This document shows, one piece after another, positions 7,283 to 14,139 of a stretch of DNA of 15,681 nucleotides. A program made the position numbers and the translations under genes. Numbering within the stretch: the first letter of the stretch is position 1; each line of letters starts with the position of its first letter. This DNA comes from UBA7445 sp042096455. Its GTDB lineage: Bacteria; Verrucomicrobiota; Verrucomicrobiia; Opitutales; Coraliomargaritaceae. Under the pieces are notes generated by a model. That model did not search any database, was not told where the DNA came from, and saw only the letters and a list, made by a program, of their open reading frames with translations. The stretch lies in contig JBELLU010000041.1 in assembly GCA_042096455.1 (NCBI GenBank), forward strand, positions 1 through 15,681. The letters are read 5' to 3'.

Positions 7283-8115
7283 AGACCGAACACCTATTTC
7301 AGCACGAGGCCATGAAGACCACCTTCACCCTGCGTCTATTGGAATCCGATGCCAAGCTAGTCCGCGATGCCGCCCTTGCCACCATTGCTCAGATTGACGC
7401 AATCGAGAATAGCCTCAGTCGATATATCGAAGGCAGCGACGTCTCACAAATCAATCACATGAAAACCGGACAAAGCCTTTTCGTGAGTGAAACCTGCTAC
7501 AAATGCCTGCTCCTCAGTCTCGAAGCATCCGAGCAAACCGGCGGTCTCTTCGATGTCACGATCGGCAAGCGCATCGAGCACCAGAAAAACAATCAAGCGG
7601 GCTCGAACCCACCCCTTGAGGGCAAACTACAAATCGATCCGGATCGCCCCGCCATTCATTGCATTCAGGCAGGCCGTGAAATCGATCTCGGCGGGATCGG
7701 TAAAGGCTTCGCCCTTGATCAAATTAAAATCCTCCTTAAGGACTGGAATATCCCAAGCGCCCTGCTTTCTGCGGGAGCCAGCACCCAACTAGCCTATGGT
7801 GAAAAGGTTTGGCCGATCACCCTGGAGCACGCCGGGAAACGAAGTCACATAGAGCTTCAAAATACTGCCCTCAGTGCCTCAGGAACCGAAATTCAGGGCA
7901 GTCACATTATGAGTCCGCGGGATGAAAGCGCCACCTACACCTACCCCCGGATTTGGGCTTTCAATAAAAGTGCCGCCTTTGCCGATGCTTATTCCACCGC
8001 CGCACTTTTAATGAACGCCGACGAACTGCGCTCCCTTAGAGACCATACCCAAATCATCACCCCCGATGACCTGCAGCCTAGCGCTCGCCCACCGAACTCG
8101 GAGCACAGCGCATGA
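7279..8115 (+). CDS. ApbE-like FAD:protein FMN transferase
   Basis: Protein of 278 residues related to the Mg-dependent enzymes that attach FMN from FAD to a Ser/Thr of target flavoproteins. Seen in order: HEAMKTTFTLRL (9-20), which replaces the usual AMGT with AMKT; DVTIGKRIE (92-100); the FAD-binding IDLGGIGKGFALD (135-147); LLSAGAS; LSASG; HIMSPRD (209-215); and ADAYSTAALL (235-244), in which D236 and T240 match the metal ligands. There is no signal peptide or lipobox, unlike many ApbE proteins, and it is shorter than the usual 300-350 residues, so a cytoplasmic location is implied. The ATG at 7279 is chosen because it overlaps the previous stop as ATGA, a translational-coupling layout; an in-frame ATG at 7249 would overlap more. 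No target flavoprotein is in view. Its 3' end overlaps the convergent AraC gene by 38 bp. Confidence 0.86.
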   Translation: MKTEHLFQHEAMKTTFTLRLLESDAKLVRDAALATIAQIDAIENSLSRYIEGSDVSQINHMKTGQSLFVSETCYKCLLLSLEASEQTGGLFDVTIGKRIEHQKNNQAGSNPPLEGKLQIDPDRPAIHCIQAGREIDLGGIGKGFALDQIKILLKDWNIPSALLSAGASTQLAYGEKVWPITLEHAGKRSHIELQNTALSASGTEIQGSHIMSPRDESATYTYPRIWAFNKSAAFADAYSTAALLMNADELRSLRDHTQIITPDDLQPSARPPNSEHSA

Positions 8116-8926
8116 TGCGTCGAAAGACCCGCGAGAAATGCAGTGGGTCCTCATAGCCCAATTCACGCGCCACCGAGTTCACTTGAAAATGCCCATCGCG
8201 CAACATCAGCCACGCCGCCGTCATTTTTCGTTGCGTCAAGACCTGATACGGCGAGTCCCCATGATACTTTCGAAAAATTCGACACAAATACTCCGCGCTG
8301 TACCCTGTTCGTTCCGCCAAATCGGCCAAACTGTTTAATTGACGGTAATCCCGTTGCAAAAGCTCCATCGTCAACTCGTAGGCCTTGCGCGACCCCGATA
8401 CGACCTTTGCCCCGATCCCCTGATGCCGCTGAATCAAAGCCAACAATAATTCCTGCAAGGATTGCGTAATCGCCGGGCTCTGTTGATCAGGTGCTTCGCC
8501 TTCCTGTATAATCTGGTCAAAAATCGTTACAACGGAGGCGACGTTCTTGATTTGCCTGACTTTCCCATAGAAAAGCCCTGCCGCCAACCAACCCGGAGGA
8601 CAAGTGGCGCCCCCTGCCACCAGAAAATACTTTTTAAACGGGCGTTCCGCTTCGTTCCAGAATTCAAATTCCATCCCGGGGCCATAGCAGAATATTGAAC
8701 CATGACCTAAGGTCTGCCGCTGATTACCCTCCCTAAAAAAGCCTATTCCGCCGACCACAAACTCCAATATCCAAAAGGGAAATGCCCCACGCTTGATGCG
8801 GTAGTCCGGTGCGCATTCTTCATACCCCGCCATAAAAACTTCGCTTCCCGCACGCTCCGCCCACGGAAAATTCGCATAGCGAGCACTTTCAATTTGAGGC
8901 GATAATTCGAGCGACCTTGAGTCCAT
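8078..8926 (-). CDS. AraC-family regulator of the L-fucose operon
   Basis: Transcription factor of 282 residues. The N-terminal half (about 25-110) looks like the cupin-type sugar-sensing domain of AraC proteins (GSIFCYGPGMEFEFW, then FKKYFLVAGG). The C-terminal DNA-binding domain spans about 180-280, with two helix-turn-helix units (NSLADLAERTGYSAEYLCRIFRKYHG and VNSVARELGYEDPLHFSRVFRR) and the usual closing proline-rich turn (CAPSSVGER). The ATG at 8926 is chosen; upstream in-frame TTG codons add only four residues. It is transcribed divergently from fucP across a 136-bp gap with a candidate operator, so control of the fucose genes, with L-fucose or L-fuculose as inducer, is the natural inference. 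Its 3' end overlaps the ApbE-like gene tail-to-tail. Confidence 0.92.
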   Translation of the reverse strand: MDSRSLELSPQIESARYANFPWAERAGSEVFMAGYEECAPDYRIKRGAFPFWILEFVVGGIGFFREGNQRQTLGHGSIFCYGPGMEFEFWNEAERPFKKYFLVAGGATCPPGWLAAGLFYGKVRQIKNVASVVTIFDQIIQEGEAPDQQSPAITQSLQELLLALIQRHQGIGAKVVSGSRKAYELTMELLQRDYRQLNSLADLAERTGYSAEYLCRIFRKYHGDSPYQVLTQRKMTAAWLMLRDGHFQVNSVARELGYEDPLHFSRVFRRIMRCAPSSVGER

Positions 8927-9062
8927 GAGTATCAACAATGAACAGAATGTTCAAAAATGTCCATATATAGTCACAAATCGCACTAGCCTAAAAAATCAAT
9001 TTAAACTAAGGTTACGCATTTATTTCCGCCGCTGAGGAAAATATATAACCAAACTTAGCAAC
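8927..9062. promoter_or_regulatory. Divergent araC-type/fucP control region with TGTTCA half-sites
   Basis: GAACAGAATGTTC at 8940-8952 is a perfect 5-bp inverted repeat with a 3-bp centre. AATGTTCA (8946-8953) is followed exactly 10 bp later by AATGTCCA (8956-8963). Together these give three TGTTCA-like half-sites on one helix face, next to the regulator gene. A leftward TATATA lies just beyond them. For fucP, TATATA (9042-9047) with a poor TTTATT 17 bp upstream is a candidate activator-dependent promoter with a very short leader. The repeats are seen directly; operator and autoregulation roles are inferred. Confidence 0.5.
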
Positions 9063-10556
9063 ATGTCTACCAACACACCCACCCCGGTCATTCCAAGGAA
9101 ATTTCTCTTCTCATTCATTCTGGTCACAACCCTCTTCGCTTTGTGGGGCTTTGCCAACGACATCACCAATCCACTCGTTGCCGCCTTCAAGGACGTCTTC
9201 GTCATCAACAACGCCCAAAGCAGTTGGGTACAAATGGCTTTCTACGGCGGCTACGGCACCATGGCAATCCCCGCCGCCCTGTTCATCCGCCGCTTCTCCT
9301 ACAAGGCCGGCATCCTCCTGGGACTCGCCCTCTATGCAACCGGCGCCCTGATTTGCATACCCGCCGCCTCCATGGCGAGCTTCAATCTTTTCCTCGCCGC
9401 CCTCTATATCCTTACCTTCGGACTCGCCTTCCTTGAGACCACCGCCAACCCCTACATCCTCTCCATGGGTGCGCCTGAAACCGCCACCCGCCGACTCAAC
9501 CTCGCCCAGGCCTTCAATCCCATCGGTTCCCTGACCGGTATGACCGTTGCCAGTCTCTTCATCCTATCCAATCTCCAGGTGGAGGAATTGCGCACCGACT
9601 ACAACGGCTATCAAAGCGAAAATGGCAACGGCGCCATCGTGCAAAGCGAACATTACGTCCTTCCCATTTTCCAAGCGAAGCAAAAGGAGCGCCTGCAGGA
9701 TCCCGTCCTCGCGTCCTACCTTGCCGCCAACCCTGAAGCGGGACTCGATCAAACCCTCGCCGATTACAAGAACGGCGAACTCGCCACTTTCATGGACAAA
9801 AGCCACAGCGAACTGCAACAGCACGACCTCGGAATTGTCTCCACCCCCTACATGATCATCGGCTTCATCGTCATCGGAGTCTTCTTTGTCTTCCTGTTCA
9901 GCAAACTCCCCCACACCGCCGCGCCGGATGATACCCGCGAAGATTCCAGCCTCGGGGAAATCCTCGGACGCCTTGCCAAGAACCCCCTCTACCTTGGCGG
10001 CGTTATCGCTCAGACCTTCTACGTGGGCGCTCAAATCATGTGCTGGACCTTTATCATCCAATACGCCCAGGAAAATCTCGGCATGGATAAAGCCACCGCC
10101 CAAAACCACAACATTGGCGCGATGGTCATCTTCCTCTCAAGCCGTTTCATTTGTACCTTCTTCCTGAAATACGTGAGCCCGGGCGTACTCCTTGGAACCC
10201 TCGCCTTTGCCGCGATGGGCGCAACCCTCGGCGCAATCTACCTTGAGGGCATGAGCGGACTCTACTGCCTCATGGCGATTTCCGCCTGCATGTCCCTCAT
10301 GTTCCCCACCATCTACGGCATCGCCCTCGACGGACTCGGGCCCGATGCGAAAATCGCCTCCGCCGGACTGATTCTCGCGATCGTGGGCGGTGCCTTCATG
10401 CCGCGCTTGCAGGGCGGGATCATGGATATGGAAACCTTCATGGGTACCACCGGGGTGCGCGGTTCCTTCTTCCTCCCCTTTATCTGTTACGTCGTCATCG
10501 CGGCATACGCCCTCTTCACCATGCGCCAACACGCCCGCCACAAAATGATCCAGTAA
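9063..10556 (+). CDS. fucP: L-fucose:H+ symporter, MFS family
   Basis: Inner-membrane permease of 497 residues that imports L-fucose with a proton. The FucP family signature is clear: TM1 ALWGFANDITNPLV (D33 likely equals the essential aspartate of the E. coli protein), TM4 LAFLETTANPYILSMG (E125 likely equals its essential glutamate), RRLNLAQAFNPIGSLTG before TM5, and STPYMIIGFIVIG opening TM6. C-terminal half segments include QTFYVGAQIMCWTFIIQYA and MFPTIYGIALDGLG. It is about 60 residues longer than E. coli FucP (438). Most of the excess is a hydrophilic segment between TM5 and TM6 (about residues 172-256), predicted to be periplasmic. First gene of the fucose operon, 31 bp before fucI. 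No Shine-Dalgarno sequence is visible at the ATG. Confidence 0.95.
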   Translation: MSTNTPTPVIPRKFLFSFILVTTLFALWGFANDITNPLVAAFKDVFVINNAQSSWVQMAFYGGYGTMAIPAALFIRRFSYKAGILLGLALYATGALICIPAASMASFNLFLAALYILTFGLAFLETTANPYILSMGAPETATRRLNLAQAFNPIGSLTGMTVASLFILSNLQVEELRTDYNGYQSENGNGAIVQSEHYVLPIFQAKQKERLQDPVLASYLAANPEAGLDQTLADYKNGELATFMDKSHSELQQHDLGIVSTPYMIIGFIVIGVFFVFLFSKLPHTAAPDDTREDSSLGEILGRLAKNPLYLGGVIAQTFYVGAQIMCWTFIIQYAQENLGMDKATAQNHNIGAMVIFLSSRFICTFFLKYVSPGVLLGTLAFAAMGATLGAIYLEGMSGLYCLMAISACMSLMFPTIYGIALDGLGPDAKIASAGLILAIVGGAFMPRLQGGIMDMETFMGTTGVRGSFFLPFICYVVIAAYALFTMRQHARHKMIQ

Positions 10557-10587
10557 TCCAGTAACTTTAATCCAAACATTGACCACT

Positions 10588-12372
10588 ATGAATAACCATC
10601 CCTTCAAATTTCCTAAAATCGGTATTCGTCCGACCATCGACGGTCGCCTGGGCGGGGTGCGCGAGTCCCTCGAGGACAGCACCATGGCAATGGCGCAAAG
10701 CCTCGCCGATTTGTACACCGCAAACCTCCGCAATCTCGACGGCTCTCCCGTCGAATGCGTGATCGCCGACACCAACATCGGCGGGGTGCGCGAAGCCGCG
10801 GCTTGCGAGGAGAAATTCCAGCGCGAGGGCGTCGGCCTCAGCGTCACCGTTACCCCGTGCTGGTGTTACGGTTCCGAAACGATGGACATGGATCCGCACC
10901 GTCCCAAGGCGGTTTGGGGCTTTAACGGCACCGAGCGCCCCGGCGCGGTTTACCTCGCTGCCGCGCTCGCGGGTCATACCCAAAAAGGCCTCCCCGCCTT
11001 TGGCATCTACGGCAAAGACGTGCAGGAAGCCGGCGATACCAACATCCCCGCCGATGTCGTCGACAAGCTCCTCAATTTTGCCCGCGCCGGTCTCGCAGTC
11101 GCCTACATGCGCGGCAAGGCATACCTTTCCATGGGCGGCACTTCAATGGGCATCGCCGGTTCGGTCGTCGATCCCGCCTTCTGGGAAAACCACCTCGGGA
11201 TGCGCCTCGAAGCCATCGATATGACTGAATTTGCCGGACGCATGAGCAAGGGTACCTACGACCCCGACGAATTCAAAAAAGCCCTCGATTGGGTCAAAGC
11301 CAACTGCCCCGAAGGTGACGACTATAACAGCGAGGATCAAAAACGCAGCCGCGAACAACTTGATAGCGAATGGGAAGACTCCGTAAAAATGGCACTCATC
11401 GCCCGCGACCTCATGGTCGGAAATCCAAAATTGGACGAAATGGGACTCGGTGAACAGGCACAGGGTCACTATGCCATCGCCGCCGGTTTCCAGGGACAAC
11501 GCCAATGGACCGACCACTTCCCTAATGGCGACTTCATGGAAGCGATCCTGAACACTTCCTTCGACTGGAACGGCAAACGCGCCCCCTACATTCTCGCCAC
11601 CGAGAACGACGCCCTCAACGGCGCCGGAATGCTCTTCGGGCAACTCCTCACCAACAGCGCTCAAATCTTCGCCGACCTCCGTACCTACTGGAGCCCCGAC
11701 GCCGTAGCCCGCGTCGCCGATGGCTACCAACTCGAGGGCGCCGCTGAAGACGGACTCCTTCACCTTATCAATTCCGGTCCCGCCGCCCTCGATGGCACCG
11801 GCGATCAGACCGGCGCAGACGGGAAACCCACCATGAAACCGCATTGGGAAATCACCGATGCTGAAATGGAAGCCAGCCTTAAAAATACCACCTGGCATCC
11901 CTCCGTCACCGAGTATTTCCCCGGCGGCGGCATGAGCACCCGCTACCGCACCAAGGGCGGTATGGATGCCACCATGATTCGCCTCAACCTCGCAGGCGGA
12001 CTTGGCCCCTGCCTCCAAATCGCGGAGGGCTGGACCGTTGATCTTCCGGATGCGGTGCACGACGCCCTCGACCAACGCACCAATCCTACCTGGCCCACCA
12101 CTTGGTTTGTGCCGCGCCTCACCGGCTCGGGCGCCTTCCGCTCCACCTACGAAGTCATGAACAACTGGGGCGCCAACCACTGCGTCATGACGGCCGGACA
12201 CGTCGGTCACCTTTATATCAGTCTCGCCGCAATGCTCCGTATTCCCGTCTACATGCATAATGTCGAAGAAGCCCGCGTCTTTCGTCCCAGTTCCTGGCGC
12301 GCCTTTGGCACCGCCGACCTCGAGGGTGCCGACTTCCGCGCTTGCCAGACCTACGGCCCCCTGTATCGCTAG
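10588..12372 (+). CDS. fucI: L-fucose isomerase
   Basis: Cytoplasmic Mn-dependent ketol isomerase converting L-fucose to L-fuculose (relatives also accept D-arabinose). It has 594 residues, against 591 in E. coli FucI, and matches along its length. The metal ligands are present: E339 in ATENDALNG, D363 in FADLRTYW and H531 in NWGANHCV, corresponding to E337, D361 and H528 of the E. coli enzyme. Other strong family blocks are KIGIRPTIDGR at the N-terminus, MGGTSMGIAGS, TMKPHWEI, WPTTWFVPRLTG and the terminal CQTYGPLYR. The ATG at 10588 is chosen over a TTG nine bases upstream. It is followed 4 bp after its stop by the SGNH hydrolase gene. Confidence 0.97.
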   Translation: MNNHPFKFPKIGIRPTIDGRLGGVRESLEDSTMAMAQSLADLYTANLRNLDGSPVECVIADTNIGGVREAAACEEKFQREGVGLSVTVTPCWCYGSETMDMDPHRPKAVWGFNGTERPGAVYLAAALAGHTQKGLPAFGIYGKDVQEAGDTNIPADVVDKLLNFARAGLAVAYMRGKAYLSMGGTSMGIAGSVVDPAFWENHLGMRLEAIDMTEFAGRMSKGTYDPDEFKKALDWVKANCPEGDDYNSEDQKRSREQLDSEWEDSVKMALIARDLMVGNPKLDEMGLGEQAQGHYAIAAGFQGQRQWTDHFPNGDFMEAILNTSFDWNGKRAPYILATENDALNGAGMLFGQLLTNSAQIFADLRTYWSPDAVARVADGYQLEGAAEDGLLHLINSGPAALDGTGDQTGADGKPTMKPHWEITDAEMEASLKNTTWHPSVTEYFPGGGMSTRYRTKGGMDATMIRLNLAGGLGPCLQIAEGWTVDLPDAVHDALDQRTNPTWPTTWFVPRLTGSGAFRSTYEVMNNWGANHCVMTAGHVGHLYISLAAMLRIPVYMHNVEEARVFRPSSWRAFGTADLEGADFRACQTYGPLYR

Positions 12373-12376
12373 ACAG

Positions 12377-13030
12377 GTGCTCAAAATTCAGGCAGAACAA
12401 ACGCTGCTCTTTACCGGCGATTCCATAACCGATTGCGGGCGCGCCCGTCCGCTCGGTGATGACTCCGCCTTGGGAGAGGGCTATGTCTCTCAAATAGACG
12501 GGCTCCTTCGCGCGCACTACCCGCAAACCCCGATTCGCATCCTCAACACCGGGATCAACGGCAATCGCGTCACCGATCTCCAGGAGCGTTGGCAAAGCGA
12601 TATTCTCAAGCATCAACCCGACTGGCTCGCCATCATGATCGGTATCAATGACGTCTGGCGTCAATTCGATACCCCTGACGACCCCGCCCCGGTAACCTCG
12701 GAAATTTTCAAAGCCACCTACCGCGCCCTTCTTCAAAGCATCCCCCCAACAACGCAGACCCTCCTCGCCACCCCCTTCCTTATTGAGGCCGACCCCACCG
12801 ACCCGATGCGGCAACAAATGGACCACTATGGCAGGATCGTTAAAAGCCTCGCGGGCAAATTCGACCTGCCCTTTATCGACACCCAAGCGGCGTTCAATGC
12901 TTACCTCCAGCATCGACCCGCACGAAGCCTCGCCGAAGACCGCGTCCACCCCAATCAGACCGGTCACACCATTCTCGCCAAAGCTTTCCTCGACAGCCTC
13001 GGCTTTGAATGGAACCATACGGACCACTAA
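12377..13030 (+). CDS. SGNH/GDSL-type hydrolase (candidate sugar O-acetylesterase)
   Basis: Serine hydrolase of 217 residues with all SGNH blocks: GDSITDCGR (nucleophile S16), NTGINGNRVTDL (block II glycine), IMIGINDVW (N91) and EDRVHPNQTGH (D188, H191). There is no signal peptide, so it is cytoplasmic. An in-frame ATG at 12260 would add 39 residues that lie inside fucI and look low-complexity (alanine- and proline-rich); the GTG at 12377, 4 bp after the fucI stop, is preferred. Relatives include small carbohydrate esterases, and a location inside a fucose operon suggests removal of acetyl or other acyl groups from fucose or a short fuco-oligosaccharide. Substrate assignment is inference. Confidence 0.88.
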   Translation: MLKIQAEQTLLFTGDSITDCGRARPLGDDSALGEGYVSQIDGLLRAHYPQTPIRILNTGINGNRVTDLQERWQSDILKHQPDWLAIMIGINDVWRQFDTPDDPAPVTSEIFKATYRALLQSIPPTTQTLLATPFLIEADPTDPMRQQMDHYGRIVKSLAGKFDLPFIDTQAAFNAYLQHRPARSLAEDRVHPNQTGHTILAKAFLDSLGFEWNHTDH

Positions 13031-13044
13031 TTTATCATACCTCC

Positions 13045-14133
13045 ATGAAAAAAGTATTTGTCTCCGGTTGTTACGATATCATCCACGCCGGTCATATTCA
13101 ATTCTTCAGCGAAGCCCGCGCCCTCGGTGACCACCTCACCGTGAGCTTTGCTTCCGATGATGTCCTTTGGCACCACAAAGAACGCCGCTCCTCCCTCCCG
13201 CAGGAACACAAACTCGAACTCCTTCGCAACCTCTCCGTGGTCGATGACGCGGTGGTCGGAGAAAACGAAACCCTCGGCCTCGACTTTCAGGATCATTTTC
13301 GCCGCATCCGTCCCGACATCCTCGCCGTTACGGAAGACGATCAACACGAACGCATCAAAAAAGCACTCTGCGAGGAAGTCGGTGCCAAATACGTAAAGCT
13401 TCCCAAGACCCCGCCCAAATTCGAACCGGTCTCGACCTCCGGAATCGTCAAATGGATCAAAGCCCCCGACCGCGCCCCCGTGCGCGTGGACTTCGGCGGC
13501 GGTTGGCTCGACGTCCCGCGCTTCGCCCGCGATGGCGCCTTCATTGTTAATTGCGCGGTCTCGCCCACTGTTTCACTGCAAGACTGGCAATACGAAAAAC
13601 GTTCCGGTCTGGGCGGCAGCGGCGCCTGGGCCCTCCTCAACGGAAAATGCGGCGTTCACAGCGAGCTCGACCTCGGCGTCGGCTGGCAGGATCCCGCCAT
13701 CATCACCGAAACCGGACTCTGCGTCTGGAAAAGCGGCGCCCATCCCGAACTTTCCCTTAAACGCGACGGACAACTCCTCGCCGGAAAAATGGCGCTCCTC
13801 TACACCGGTTCCGATCACGACACCCCCGGCACCGTCGATCTCGAACGCGATTACGACCGCATCGAAGCAGCCGGCAAACTCGCCGCCCAAGCCGTCAACG
13901 CAAATGACCTTCAGCAACTCGCCGAGGCCGTCAAAATCAGCCACCAGACCCAACTCGACGAAGGCATGCAGCCTTTACCCGAAGAACCCAGTGCCCTCGC
14001 TGCGAAATATTGCGGCGGCGGTTACGGCGGTTACGCCCTCTACCTCTTTGCCCAACAAAAGGACCGCGACGCCTTCGTCGCAAACAACGAAGCCGCCCTC
14101 GCCATCGAACCCTACCTAAAACCATTCAATTAA
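13045..14133 (+). CDS. Two-domain cytidylyltransferase-like and fucokinase-like GHMP kinase protein
   Basis: Fusion of 362 residues. Residues 1-138 are an HxGH nucleotidyltransferase: GCYDIIHAGH (HAGH at 14-17), ARALGDHLTVSFASDD, and STSGIVKWI at 130-138, the last corresponding to the second nucleotide-binding motif. It is closest in pattern to ethanolaminephosphate cytidylyltransferase and the HldE C-terminal domain. Residues 145-362 are a compact GHMP kinase: VRVDFGGGWLDVP (146-158), glycine loop GLGGSGAWA (188-196), GWQDP (213-217, like the WQD of fucokinases), LLYTGSDHDTP (251-261) and CGGGYGGYALYLF (323-335). At about 218 residues this domain is much shorter than usual (about 320-350). 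It lies 14 bp after the SGNH gene and 6 bp before fucU. The start is ATG 13045; earlier in-frame ATG codons fall within the SGNH gene. A role in phosphorylating and perhaps nucleotide-activating fucose is inferred. It is not the Bacteroides Fkp architecture, whose guanylyl domain is unrelated. Confidence 0.88.
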   Translation: MKKVFVSGCYDIIHAGHIQFFSEARALGDHLTVSFASDDVLWHHKERRSSLPQEHKLELLRNLSVVDDAVVGENETLGLDFQDHFRRIRPDILAVTEDDQHERIKKALCEEVGAKYVKLPKTPPKFEPVSTSGIVKWIKAPDRAPVRVDFGGGWLDVPRFARDGAFIVNCAVSPTVSLQDWQYEKRSGLGGSGAWALLNGKCGVHSELDLGVGWQDPAIITETGLCVWKSGAHPELSLKRDGQLLAGKMALLYTGSDHDTPGTVDLERDYDRIEAAGKLAAQAVNANDLQQLAEAVKISHQTQLDEGMQPLPEEPSALAAKYCGGGYGGYALYLFAQQKDRDAFVANNEAALAIEPYLKPFN

Positions 14134-14139
14134 AACACC

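Noticed and set aside
12260..12376. Upstream ATG for the SGNH hydrolase
   Set aside because: The added 39 residues lie wholly inside fucI in another frame and are alanine- and proline-rich. The GTG right after the fucI stop leaves the complete SGNH domain.
11143..12384. A 413-codon open frame antisense to fucI, and similar long antisense frames at 9564-10109, 10137-10847, 12218-13027 and 14155-14490
   Set aside because: They mirror strongly C-ending codons of the fuc genes, which rarely give stop codons on the other strand. Their translations are low-complexity (glycine, valine, alanine, glutamate) and match no family.
13532..14119. Serine- and proline-rich 195-codon frame on the plus strand within the kinase fusion
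   Set aside because: Shifted-frame shadow of the fusion gene; the true frame carries recognisable GHMP motifs.
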